Positions 1 to 13,700 of a DNA stretch of 64,000 nucleotides are shown here, in pieces. Position 1 is the first letter of the stretch, and every line of letters starts with the position of its first letter. Position numbers and translations under genes: made by a program. Below the pieces are notes generated by a model. The model was given only the letters and a program-made list of their open reading frames with translations, was not told the DNA's origin and made no database searches. This DNA is from Heliocidaris erythrogramma (lineage: Eukaryota; Echinodermata; Echinoidea; Camarodonta; Echinometridae): assembly GCA_025617745.1 (NCBI GenBank), contig CM046853.1, forward strand, positions 18,923,698 to 18,987,697. The letters are read 5' to 3'.

Positions 1-1719
1 TAATACATACCGGTACTTGAAATCAAACATTCAGCATAAAAACCTTAATAATATTACTACTGTCATGACATTTCTCACATAATATTCATGTCACATGGAT
101 ATACATGTATCACCTATTTAGATGTTTTCAAACAATCACCAAAATATATTTTGGTCTGTATGTTAGAGGTTCCATGTCATTATACATGTACATGAACTAT
201 GTTCAAAATATGGGCTTCAAATATTACTTCTATAAAGAGATATTGCAAGTTTAATTACACTCTCTATACTTTCTAGTTTCTAGTGATACACAAATTATAA
301 TTTCAGGTGATAGGTACACTTTAAAGGTTTTCATTGACACACCCTTCTGCTCTTTTTTTAAGAAGAAAAAAAAAAAGCTCATGAGTTTTATCTGAGAAAA
401 TAAATATGTAATATGTTTTCCTTTGTTTCTAAAGCCCTGGTTATACCTATACACAGTGGATTTCAAGTAAACAAATTTTTGAAAAACACATGATGCTTTT
501 AAAGCTGCTTAAAGTTCTAATGTTTAGCATGTAGCAATTTTGTCCATTGTCTTCCATAAATCTTGATTCTACATAAACTTTGCTATGTAATTCTGATTGA
601 AAATGTGTTCCTCTAACAGCCACTATATCGTTTTGGTAAAGACAAAAAAAAAATTTTGCGACATTCCTTTGAAGTGACAAATAGCAAGAAATAACAATTC
701 TTAGCGGCTGTAAAGTTTGTTTATTCCTCTTTAAGTCTGAAAATGGATTATTACAGAAATTAAATGTGAAATATATTTTGCATCCTGGGTCAGGATGTTT
801 GACCAGCATGCATAAGACAGACAGGCAGCTGTCTGTACACATCTCTGTAAGATTGCTGGGCAGTGCACTTTGGCACAGACAAAGATAACTGATAGCGTAG
901 ATTTGGAGTTCCTTCTCGACAATTATACAATAATTCATCAAAAATCATGGATGGAACATCAAAATATATCGCACAAGTATCTTTGGATACATATGGAACA
1001 ACATGAGAACATATTTAACAATTTTCATTCAAATATCTTTTTTTGTGTGTTTAACATACTTGATACATACATTTAAACTGATAAAAAAACAAATATTATC
1101 ACCCTGACTATGTGTTACTTGATATCACCGCGTCACATCTGACAGCATATTTAAGCCTATTTTGAGAAATCTAATAAACTAGAAAGTTTGCAGGATGCAC
1201 ATTTCTATTTTAAAAAATCCCAGAAAATGTGCAAGCAAGCAATGCTCAACTGGACACATTTAATCCCAGTTTCATATAAAACTTGTCATTAATAACAACT
1301 GCTACCATGACAGTTCTATAAAAATATGCTTGCAGCTGACCACATGAACAATTGCAGTAGCTTATATCCATCATTGCAAAGTGGTTGCACTACAAAGTTT
1401 AATGAAATAGGGCCATGATCTTTATCTTACTAATTTTCCAACATTTCCAGCCTTCTAACTTAGTTTAGACTTGAAAGAACAAAATACGAAACAGGGTACA
1501 CACAAAGAAAGGCAAGGTGTCATCTTATACCCTGCAAATTACAAAGGATAAATCTAAACTATAATAATAAAAACAAAAGTATCATTATCATTTCGCATAT
1601 TTGTCCCAATTATTCTATCAAAGGTCATTACCCTCTAAACATTTAGGACTATATTTACATCGTGTAACTACTACCTGTATTCTAAAATCATCAATATGCT
1701 CAGCGATAATGCCCATCAC
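1..1719. other. PHF14 3' region or intron, nothing else recognised
   Basis: AT-rich sequence with no family match on either strand. The expected last PHD finger (a CxxC then HFGCLDPP-type motif) was looked for on the minus strand and not found. It is probably further left. Confidence 0.5.
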
Positions 1720-1757
1720 CTTGACTTTCTCCTCGTCTTTGGCTCTGGTTCAGGCTG
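1720..1757 (-). CDS. PHF14: Probable PHF14 exon Q
   Basis: A 38-nt candidate with acceptor TTGTCCTGCAG and donor TCAAG|GTGATG. It enters in phase 0 and reads QPEPEPKTRRKS plus a split Arg. This resembles the basic linker before the last PHD finger, but it is too short for a firm family match. The acceptor is a tandem CAGCAG, so one Gln could be optional. Confidence 0.5.
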
Positions 1758-4700
1758 CTGCAGGACAAAGTAAATACATGAGTATAATTAGAGACTGAAA
1801 TACTACAAGGGCAACGCAAAGCGTAGCATCCCCTCGCCGGGTACAAATGGCCTATATATATATCAGAACAAGTTTCCATTAGACTATACTATTATATTGC
1901 TAGGTAAGGAAGTTACTAATACCTAGGGATTGGATGTACAGAAAGTTTACTACTTTATGGAATGACCCATGAAAAGATCTGAAAATAAACTTTCTCAAGT
2001 ACATAATTAGCTTTTTTTTCATATTTAATGAGCTATGACCTTTGACCTTTGACCTACATACTCCAAAATCAAACTTAGGCTGTATTTTGATACCGTGAAC
2101 CTTCATACCAAATTTAATTAAAATCTGTCAAACATTACTAAAAATCAAACGGAAACAACATTTTCACATATATAATTAGTTATTTTTGCATATTCAATGA
2201 GCTATTACATACTCAAAGATTGAACTTAGGCTATATCTTCATACCATGTACCTTCTTACCAAATTTCATTAAAATCAGTCAAACATTACTAAAGTTATCA
2301 AACGGAAACCAAATTTTTCAGATTTGTGCATATTTAATGAGCTATGTCCTTTGACCCTTGATGTATATACTCTGAAATAGAACTTAGGCTGTATTTTGAT
2401 ACCATGTACCTTCATATCAAATTTCATTAGAATCCGTCGAACATTAAAGTTATCGAACGGAAACCATATTTTCGGATTTTGGCATATTTAATGAGCTTTG
2501 ATTTGACCTTTGACGTACATACTCCGAAATCGATCTTAGGCTCTATTTGCATACCATGTACCTTCATATCAAATTTCATTAAAATCTGTCAAACATTTCT
2601 AAAGTTATCGAACGGAAACCACATTTTCGAATTTTGGCATATTTAATGAGCTATGACCTTTGACGCACATACTCTGAAATCGAACTTAGGCTGTATTTGC
2701 ATACCATGTACCTTCATATTAACTCCTTCATATTGGCTCCTGTATTAAGCCTATGAGAGTTAAAGAATTCAGTAGTCAACAGGTTAAATTTCATTAAATC
2801 CATCAAACATTACTAAAGTTATCGAATGGAAGCCACATTTTCGGATTTTGGCATATTTAATGAGCTATGACCTTTGAAATACATACTCTGAAATCGAACT
2901 TAGAGGCTGTATTTTGATACCATGTACCTTCATATCAAATTTCATTAAGGCCCGTCAAACATTACTAAAGTTATCGAACATAAACCACATATTCGGATTT
3001 TTGCATATTAATGAGCTATGACCTTTGACATTTGACGTACATATTCCGAAATAGAACTTAGGCTGTATCGGAAACCGATTTGTTACGGACGGATGGACGG
3101 ACGGACGGAGGTGTTGCTATATCCCCACCGACTTCGTCGGCGAGGGGATAAAAATGAACATCACACACAACTGATTACAATAATTAGAGACTGAAATACT
3201 AAGATGAACATCACACACAACCGATTACAAGAGGAAGATGATAAATATAGAGTAGCTGAATGTACAGCCCAATACATTGCAGTGATTCCGACAGAAATCT
3301 GAAACAAATTAATCTGCACTGCTTCAACCTTCAATTTCAATATATAGCCTCTTTTTTCCATTTTCACGATTTCGGGATTGAAAAAGAGCAGTGACAAAGG
3401 AGATTTTTAATGAAGATTATATATCAATAATAAACATGCAAAAACTTACCACATCATCAGGGTGATCTGTCTTGGTCTGTTTCCTCTTTGCTGTCATCTT
3501 ACTCCTCCCCTTTCCCTTTGGTTTGGTAACCTAGATTAAGAGGTACAATCATTATAATGACCTCAATACCTTGCATCCATGAATTCAAAAATATTAGAAA
3601 TTTTATTCATACCATTTCTGTCCTTGTTTAAAGCACTCAGACATTCATACTTGTATTATGCATGCATGATGTATCTGTAAATGGAGAACATATGGTGAAT
3701 TTTTTTTAATGCAGAGCTCATGCCCCTCCCTGTGCTCAATCACTAACAAGGCTACCCTGTTTAATCAAATTAAATCAAAGAAAGTATTAGGAAAGCAAAG
3801 GAAAATTAGTTTATAAATCTAGTGACTAAATTAAAGTAAGATAAAGAATTTAAAAAAAAAACACCCCAAAACTTATTGGGAAGCATTACTATTGAATAAA
3901 TTTACAAAAGAAAATGTAACATAGCTATTAAACATAAAACCTATAGTTTCTGGGTAACCATTTTACATTACATTTTAAATTTCTGGATAAATATGAATGT
4001 TTTGGAGAAACTAAATCAAAATCTGTTACAAACTGACCAATATTAATGGGAAATCGGTAACTTTGTAGAGGCTTGATTTAATAAATTGTTGAATTTTGAT
4101 ATCTGTCTTGTATAATGATGTTCAGAAGGAGAAATAAATAGCCAGACATAGAAAGCTTTTCAAATATACAATGTTATCATTAAGATATCTATGACTGAAT
4201 ACTGCCATTTATGAAAGGGTACAGGGGTATGCTTTATTCTAACGCTGCAGTCTATGGGGAAAATGAGTCTGGCATTTCCGGTCATTTGTATATGTTTACT
4301 TCTGTGAAGCACATGATGATTTTGAAGTGCATTTTCTTTTTTCCTGGGCTTCATTTTTACACCATATTACATACACTGATAGCATGTAGGGCCAGGCAGC
4401 TCAGATCTTATCAAGCCTCTAAGAAGTTACCAATTCACTTTAAGAGATGACTTAAGGATGATTCCTCACTCTTTTGGTAGAAGGGAAGTCTGGATACTGT
4501 GTGGTGAACTTGAGTGGTTCTTTGATGATTCGTCTCTTACGTCTTGGTTCCTCCTCTACTTCCTTGCTTTCTTCTGCCTCACTCTCATCACTGCTACTAC
4601 TAACACACTCAGAACATTGCCTGGAGAGATTCAATATCAATCATAATAAGAATAATAATTAATAATAGTAAAAGTAGTAGTACTAGTATAATGATAAATA

Positions 4701-7700
4701 AAACAATTACAACACAATCACCGTCATCATCATTATCATAATTTCAACAGATTCTACTAGTTTTTGAATAATTGCTTTTTAAAGCTTCAGTGCTACTCTG
4801 AATAATTGCAGCTACTACTAACACACTCAGAAAATTGCCTGAAGATACACAAAACCAATCATTATAATAATTGATTAATTAATCAGTTCCTACAAGATTG
4901 TGAATCATTGCTTTAAACCCCTTCCATGCCGTAGGCAGCAAATTAACAGAATTTGAGTGATGAACAACAAGGTCCAAGTTTTTCTTCATGAAACGGAAAT
5001 GGGTACCTTCATAGTGAAGATATTATACATGGAAGGTATTTCATGCCCAAAGTCATCAACATAACAAATCATAAGAATAGCGATGAACAGAGGCACACTA
5101 AAGCTTTTCGTCTTGCACTCATCAGAGTATGCCTCTGTTCAATGCTATTCTCTGATTTTGTAGTACCAAACATCTTTTCAAATCATAAGAAGTAAATGTT
5201 GTACTCTTGAATTCAGTTGAATGTTTAATTATGACAATGTCAGTGCTCTTAGTGGCATAGAAAGGATTAAAGCTTCATGTTCATCACTGCGACCCTCATC
5301 AAAAATTTAATCATTACTATTGTCATCATTGCTACTACGACAGATACAAAATATTGCCTACAGATATTTAACATAAATGATAATAATAATTTCAACCAGA
5401 TCGAGCATGTCTGGAAATAATTGCCTTTTAAAGTTTCACAATTATCACTGCTATTGTTGATAGATGCAGAACATCGCCTGGAGATATAAAGCTCAAATAT
5501 TCATGATTTTTCAATCAGTTTCTACCACTGTTAATCAATGACTGAGTTATTCTGGCTATCATCTTATCACTTCTGCTGCTAATTCACAAAGCACATGGCC
5601 TAGACGTATATTTGTATAAACATCAATAATCATTTCAATCAGTCTCTACAACTACTCCAGTAATTACTTTCTTCAACCTATCTGCATCATAAGTGCTATA
5701 ATTGCTAACACACTTGGAACACTGCTTTGACAAAAAAAAAAAAAAATCAATTAAGATTAATATTTTGAATATATTTTACAAAGAACATTAATGTAAAAGT
5801 AAAATCAAGCCAGAGTTAGAAAATGGGTATGCATATCAAATAAGATGCACATTATGAAAGACTTTGACAGTATACTAGTATACACAGTGCCTTTTCTCTT
5901 GAAATTAATGGTATGGAAATGTTTGAAAATAGGCCTATGAACTTATATTAAAGTGTTAGGTATCTTAATCCTGCCAATACAGGAAATACAAAACTTGATA
6001 CAGTCAAACCTGCTTTAGCGACCACCTGTATAGAAAGACCACCTGTCTATAAAGACCACAATTTTCGTTTCCCTTAAACAATGTTTCTCATTGAAATGTG
6101 TATTAAAGGAACCTGTCCATAAAGACCACCTGCTCTTATAAAGACCGCATTTCTTGTCTCCCTTGAGTGGTCTTTATAGACAGGTTTCACTGTATATCAT
6201 TTACATTATATGCTACTCACCAGACACTGAAAGCACTCTTCTTTGGTAGGCGTGTAAGCGGTGGGTCTAAACAACCCATGTGGTAATACTTCTTACAGAT
6301 ATCACAGAGCACTAGCAGATGCTGGTCATGGGACTGCTCACATATGCCACACCTGTAACATAATAGAACAAATGTGAACGTCAAATTCCGCTATCCGTAA
6401 AAAGCTTCACTGATGGGGAATGTTCATCCTGTCTTCCATTATTATCATGATGACAGCACACATCATCAACCGAAAAAGAGTCATAAACAAAACACAAGAT
6501 GAATGCGACTGCGTCTCCTATATGCCTCCGCCTAAATTCAGTTGATGGCTCAAACTGTTCTTGAAATAATGTGATAACCAGAATAAAAAGCCTCTAACTG
6601 CATATTAACTGACCTATTTGACATTTGACCTTATACCTTATGACCCTAAAGTCTGATCACTTTATCTCCTCCTAGTCAAGAATACAAAATAGTTGAGATA
6701 TGGTGATAACAAAGGTAAATAAGACATTAAATTGATTTGGTAACTTTGTAGAGGCTTGATAAAATCTGAGCTGCCTGGCCTTACATGCTATCAGTATATG
6801 TAATATGGTGTAAAAATGAAGCCCATGAAAAAAAAAAACTTCAAAATCATCATGTGCTTCACAAAAGTAAACATATGCAAGTGACCGGAAATGCCAGACT
6901 CATTTTCCCCATAGACTGCAGCGTTAGAATAAAGCATACCCCTGTACCCTTTCATAAATGGCAGTATTCAGTCATAGATATCTTAATGATAACATTGTAT
7001 ATTTGAAAAACTTTCTATGTCTGGCTATTTATTTCTCCTTCTGAACATCATTATACAAGACAGATATCAAAATTCAACAATTTATTAAATCAAGCCTCCC
7101 CAAAGTTACCGAATCCCTTTAATTTCACACACAAACTGTATAATAGCCCTATGACCTGTCACCTTTGACCTACGTGACCAAAAATCTAATCAGTTCGTCT
7201 CACTATGGTGATGCATACTAGTTCCAAATTTCAAATTAATGGACCAAATGGTTCTTGAGATATCATGTTAACAAGGGTAAAACCTGCAATTTAAGAATTG
7301 ACGTCTATGACCTTTGACCTTTGACCTACGTATCCCAAAATCTCATCAGATTGTCTTTCTATGTTGATACATATTAGTACCAAGTTTGAAGTTCATACCT
7401 CAATTGGTTCTTGAGATATCGTGTTAACAAGGTAACACCTGAAATTTCAGAAATTGGCTCGTGACCTTTGAGCTTTGACCTACGTACCCCAAAATCTAAT
7501 CAGATCCTCTTCCTATGGTGATACATACTAGCACCAAGTTTGAAGTTAATACCTTAAATGGTTCTTGAGTTATTGTGAGAACGAGGCTAACACCTGCAAT
7601 TTCAGAAATTGGCCTCTGTGACCTTGTAGCCCAAAATCTAATCAGATCTTCTTCCTATGGTGATACTGTACATACTAGCACCAAGTTTGAAGTTCATACC

Positions 7701-10700
7701 TCATGTGGTTCTTGAGTTATCGCGAGAACGAGAAAGCGGGACGGACGGATGGAAGGACGGACAACCCGAAAAACATAATGCCTCTGGCACCAACTTCGTT
7801 GGACGAAGGCATAAAAATGTACAACATAAGAACATGTTTCACAAAGTATACCAATAAAGTAATCAAATTCCTTTTATATACCAATAACATGTAGATTTAT
7901 TTTGCACCGAGAATAACTTCATGCAGTCATGAAAGTGACTATGGCAAATAGTTATTTGCTGTGTGAGAGAAGGAAGGGGATAAAGAAAATAGCACAAGAA
8001 GGTAAAATTGAAAGAAGAGTGAGAAAACAAATGGGAAGGATAGAGAGGGCATGACAGATGCGAGTGCTAAAGATGTGAAGAGGTTATACAGTGGAACCTT
8101 GCTATAAAGAACACTGTTCTAACAAACTCTTGTTATAACACGGTTAATTTGCTGGTCCCACTTCTTTGTATTCTATTGTTTTTTAAACCCTGATATAACA
8201 AGGTTTCGATATGAAGGGGTAATTTTCTTGGTCCTAAGGAGTTCGTTATAACAAGGTTCCTCTGTAAATTATAGAAAGAATGTGGAATGAAAGGAATGAC
8301 GGGGACAAGAGTAAACTCTAAAATCAAAGTCATATAATAGACACACGGTAATGAGGTCAAGGTTTCACATGGGTAAAGGTACGTCATTAGAAATGGAAAA
8401 TGAAAAGAAAACATTAGGAATAGTTACAGATGAATGACACCGGGAGACTTCAGCTCTTCTTTTTCTTCCCTCTGGGTTGGTGGTTTCCTAATGCGAGGAA
8501 GGCTGAGAACTTGAGGTTGGTTTAACTTCTTGCCTGCCATCGTGCTCAACATCTTCCACATGGATTCTACTTCTCCACGGCTTGCAGCTTGACTTGATCG
8601 TAACTCTGCTACTTGCACCGATAGCTGATATAAATAGTTACAACAAGATACAGGAAATGAAGAGAATCATATTACCATGAAACTTAGTATTTCAAAAGCT
8701 GGACATTTCACTTAGATAGAAAACATTTTAATTACTCTCCCTCAAACATGACGATTTCAAATCTAACATTTCACTTACATAGAAAACATCTTAATTGAGA
8801 TTCTGAGCTTCTGAGATCTTCCCTAAAGATCTGGATCTACACTATGAACAAATAATAAACTACTAAATTGTTTTGCTTGCTTTTCTGGCTAAATTCACTT
8901 GATATATGGACTATGAGAAGATGACGGTGTAAAAGCAAAAGAAAATACATCAACTTTTATAATTTTTAGTTATAGTATTTTGCTAGACGTGTGTGAATAA
9001 ATTGCCAATTCCACAGAGGTATTAGGCAGATGAATGTTCTAATTCTACACCCACAGAAAACTGCAAGGATACAATCTGCTTGTTGAAACTTGAGGAGGAT
9101 TACAATCTATGTACAAATAGCAGCAATCATGTACTGGTAAACAAAAAGATGCAGGTATAATCTGTATCAAATTTATTTGGTAAGGAAGAGAAATGTGCAA
9201 GGATTAAGTGATGGTATCAATGATACTTACGGCATCGTACTTGCGACGTAGCTGACTTTCAAGTGATTGGAGCTTCTCACTGTGCTTCATCGAATCATTG
9301 AGACGAGACTTCAGAGTATTCATCCTCTCATCTCGATCTAAACATCCAGGAGGAAAAAAAAGATATTCTAGATAGCAAACATGATTTTTCTTGTGTTTCT
9401 AGAAATTGAGGATGGTTACATACCAACTCTTGACAAATTTTTGGAATTGGGTCTCCTCTTTGTGAATGTATCGGCTAGCTCAGCTACAATTACATCTAGA
9501 ATATATCAAATGTATATTTCACCCTTGACCTATATCCAAATCTCTATCAGCCATTCTGTAAAGAGAACCTCTTTCCATTCTGTAGAGATGACTAGTGAAA
9601 TCTAATAGTGAGTAGGTTTGCATTTATGACATGGTATTCCTGCATCAGCAATCTCACATAACAGCCATTTCCCATCAGACATTTAGAAAGCCATGCAAGT
9701 TTTCCTTAAAAACAAATTGACAATACTCGAAAAGTTCATGATACATATGATTTTTCCCTATTAAACTTCAAAGCGCTCTGGCATCCCAAAGTTGACCCTT
9801 ACCTATGCAGTAGTTGACAAACTCGGCTGAGAATGCTGGAGGGATATGCCACTTTCTGCTGACCTGCTGGCTGCTCTTCTGTCTGACATTAGCTGACCTC
9901 ATACCGTCCAGGGTAAAGCCCATCAGCTCAGCCTTACGCATGAGACGTCTGCAAGCCGACGCACTGGTAGTGAGAGCACGTGGTATCTTTTCTGGGGGTA
10001 CCCAGGGGTCTGGTTTCAACCTCCTCATCGCCTTGTACTGATCCTGAAACCTGCTTGGTGGGGGGGGGGGGGGGGTGAAAACAAAAAAAAGCTTGAGGAG
10101 CTGAATGTTGGATGTAGTGAGTACTGATGCAAATAATTATCACCAGAACCCATCAGCCAAAAGAGGAGTTGGGCTACATATGAAATGAATGAAATTTTCA
10201 CCTTACATTACAAGGATTTGCTATGGGCAATGTGTATGAGATATTAAATACTCTGGTAAAACTCAATAAATGTATGAAAACTCGATAACAATAATTTTGT
10301 CTAGGGGTTACAATGTCTGCTTTTACTAAATTATTACTTCAAGATTTTTTGTGGCTATGGTTGTACTAGTTTAACACTGATAGGGAGAAAGACTAATGAA
10401 CATGTATCAAAATGAAATTTCTTTCCATATTTTTGGACAATAAACAATTTTTTGATAATAAGCTTACATGGTAACATCTCAAGTAACATAATATTCATGA
10501 ACTGCAAAGTTCTAACAAAATTACATTAACATTATTGATTTTTCATACAAGAGACAACTAAAAATACTTGGGTGTATCACCTGTGCCAAAACCTGAAATG
10601 GATTATGTAGCTAGAGAAATTTCAAAACACTTGCATGATCAAAAGTTCCACAGGACACTGTCCAATAACTCTTGAAAATGAAAATACTAAACCTTTTCAC

Positions 10701-13700
10701 ACTGAAACACACCTAAGGAACTTTGCATGGACTCTATCTGGCAGGGCAGCTAGACGCTGATTGACAGAGCTCGCCTGCTTCTGATTAGACTGGATAGCCA
10801 GCCAATTCTGACGCTTGTAACGCCGGATACCCTTCTCAACATGAAGTTTGCAGTATGCATAGAATGGATCTGCTATCTCCTGGTGCAAAGAATATAAATG
10901 AGATAATCACACTATAGCAGACTGAAGTGTGATAAAACAAAGTATACATGTGTACTTTTAATCCAACTGCATAAGTATGTCTTTTGTTGTCAAACCAGTT
11001 GAAGAATGGGACATGCAATTTAAAAACAATATCTCATGGTTTGTGTAAATGTACCTGGATGACCGTGCAATATATTCCGTATCTCATGGTTTGGGGTGCG
11101 TGTGTCGCATTAAAAGTGATTATGTGTTTATATACGCAAAGGTTAAGACAATGGATGTATGCGCATATCCCTTGCAAGATGCTTGGGTAAGGATAAAATA
11201 TTGTTTTTTTACCTGTGTTTAAATGTTGAAGTCAACACAAAAACATAAGGAGAAAATTAAGGAACTTGGTTTCATACAATTGATAATAATAATATTGAAT
11301 GGCTTTCTTTCATGGGACACAAGGGTATATCGCACTCGCTTTGAAAATATTTCACTCGTCGTGCTGACTCGTCGACTCGTGAAATATGCTCATAGCTTGT
11401 GTGATATACCCTTGTATCCCACTCAAGTTAATATACATATTCAGTCCTATATACACATTTCTTTAGAAATAAAATTTGTTTAACAGTAAATGGAGCACAT
11501 ACCTCATCGGGTGAAGCTTCTGATAACAGGCCTTCTCTCTGACCACTGAAAGAACATACAATCATAATATTCCTTTTATTAGTTACACAGGAAAAATGTG
11601 ATATGTTATCAAATATCAGATCAATATTAAGAAAAGAATATGTTAGCCACACCATGGTTTCTTAAAGAACATCTGCCAGCATGAATGATCTGAAAATATA
11701 TCCCTAATTTTCTCTTATAATTAAGGCATCATACCTACCTGAGGGAATCTTAATTCATTTCAATTCTTGTGAGCCATTTTTATCACATGACACCAAAAAA
11801 GTTTCATCTGAACATAGTTGAATCAAATGCTTGAAGTAATGCCTTAAAAGGAGAACCCACCATGTGACATGAAAGAAGTTCCTGCACATTCCAGCATCAC
11901 AGCTGATAGCCACTCCTGTCTGACTAAACCTCTCATCTTCACAGTAGCTACATGACTGCAAAAAGTAAATCAGGACAGAATCAATTTAATTTGCCGAGGG
12001 AATAACCAAGAAGTCAAAGGTATTTTCGGCACAAACATGTGTTTATATGGTTTAATACAGACAGTTGCAGTGTAATGCAGAAAGACAACGTTTAGGCTTT
12101 GTAACTTATGGACTTGAGCAAGGGTGCATTAGATATGTCATATCACACTACATTTATATTGTTCTACCACAAAATCAATTACAGTGGGAGAAATGACCTT
12201 AATATTGTATATGGATGACTACATATCTGGGCCCTGTTTCATCAATAAAAACTGCCCAAGTTCTACAACAAATTTGCTCTCAGCCAATCAGAAACAAGGA
12301 TTTCAGGAGCTTATATCAGTTATTGCAACTTTTTATTGATAACAAGCAGGGCCCTGGAAATACATCTCTCATTAAACTGCTCATGGACAATATCATCCAA
12401 GGACATTTATCCCCTGAACAACTACATGTACCCCCACAACCAACCCCAAATGATTACAAGGACACCTGCTACCTCAAAATATAGAGTCAAACCTGCTTTA
12501 GCGACCACCTGTATAGAAAGACCACCTGTCTATAAAGACCATAATTTCTGTTTCCTTTGAAAAGTATTTCTCATTAAAATGTGTATTAAAGTAACCTGTA
12601 CATAAAGACCACCTGCTCATGAAGCCCAATTTTCTTGTCTCCCTTGAGCAGTCTTTATATACAAGTTTCACTTATCTCAAGTACCACTCAACCAACTACC
12701 TAAAGGGTAACTTTCTTAGGTGGTACATGTCTGGGGTAGATTACTGAGGGGGAAGGGGGGGGGGGGGGGGGAGAGACAATGAAATGAAGGATAATACTGT
12801 ATGTCTCTTCAATATAAAAATAAATATCAGCTCTGTGGTTCAATGAATTAGGTACACAGTTTCCTTCAACATGTATTGGATTTTTAAAAAATCTATTGTA
12901 AATCGTAAAATATCTTCTTACTTTTGCTCCCCACTTTGCAGGTGCCATTTCGGACAGAGTGACCCATCTCAGCTTGGCAACATCTGAAAACGCAACTCCT
13001 GGCACATAGAGGGCGCAAACAACATGGACCCACCTAGAGCAAGAGATGTAACAAAGTCAATATTATAAAACAGATCATTTATAAGAAAAGAGTATTGTAT
13101 TTTACAGCTGGGAATAGAATGTCATAAGAAATATGGGCAGCCCACTTTGGCCAGTCAGAGTTGCACAAAGCTACACAAATTAAATGATAGAAAAAGGGCA
13201 TGGCAAAAGAGGCCTTACAATTTACTTTGAGAAGGGCATGTATTGCAGCCTTTACTTCGAAGACTCCATCACAGCAACATAACTTGTAGCCTCTGGATAA
13301 CTGAGGCCTATAGAGCCTATGAAAACTGAATGTGCTTCTGACAAAAACACACACGCTTGTTGTCAAATATGGAATAATATGTGTAACCTCAGAAGCGCTG
13401 GTTTCATCCTCATACAGAACTTAAAGGAGAATTAACACTGGAATATAAATGTACTGATGTTAAAAGGTGTAATATATTCTTAATCATTAGCCTGTATCAC
13501 TTTAGAATTAAAATATCAGAAAAGGGGTTTAAATCAAGACATTCTAGCACACCGTATCATCTGCTAACACTTTACATGGGGGTTGCCATTTTCTTGGTGA
13601 TATGGAGTTGTACCACTGGAAACCGTTCCAGTCAGGAAGATAGTTTTAATCCTCGAGCTAAATTGCTTCTCTTCATTACAAAAAAAATCCCTGTATATGA

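Noticed and set aside
447-941. 164-codon minus-strand frame
   Set aside because: Checked as a possible last PHD exon of PHF14. Cys residues do not have PHD spacing, there is no His-Cys core and no good splice sites.
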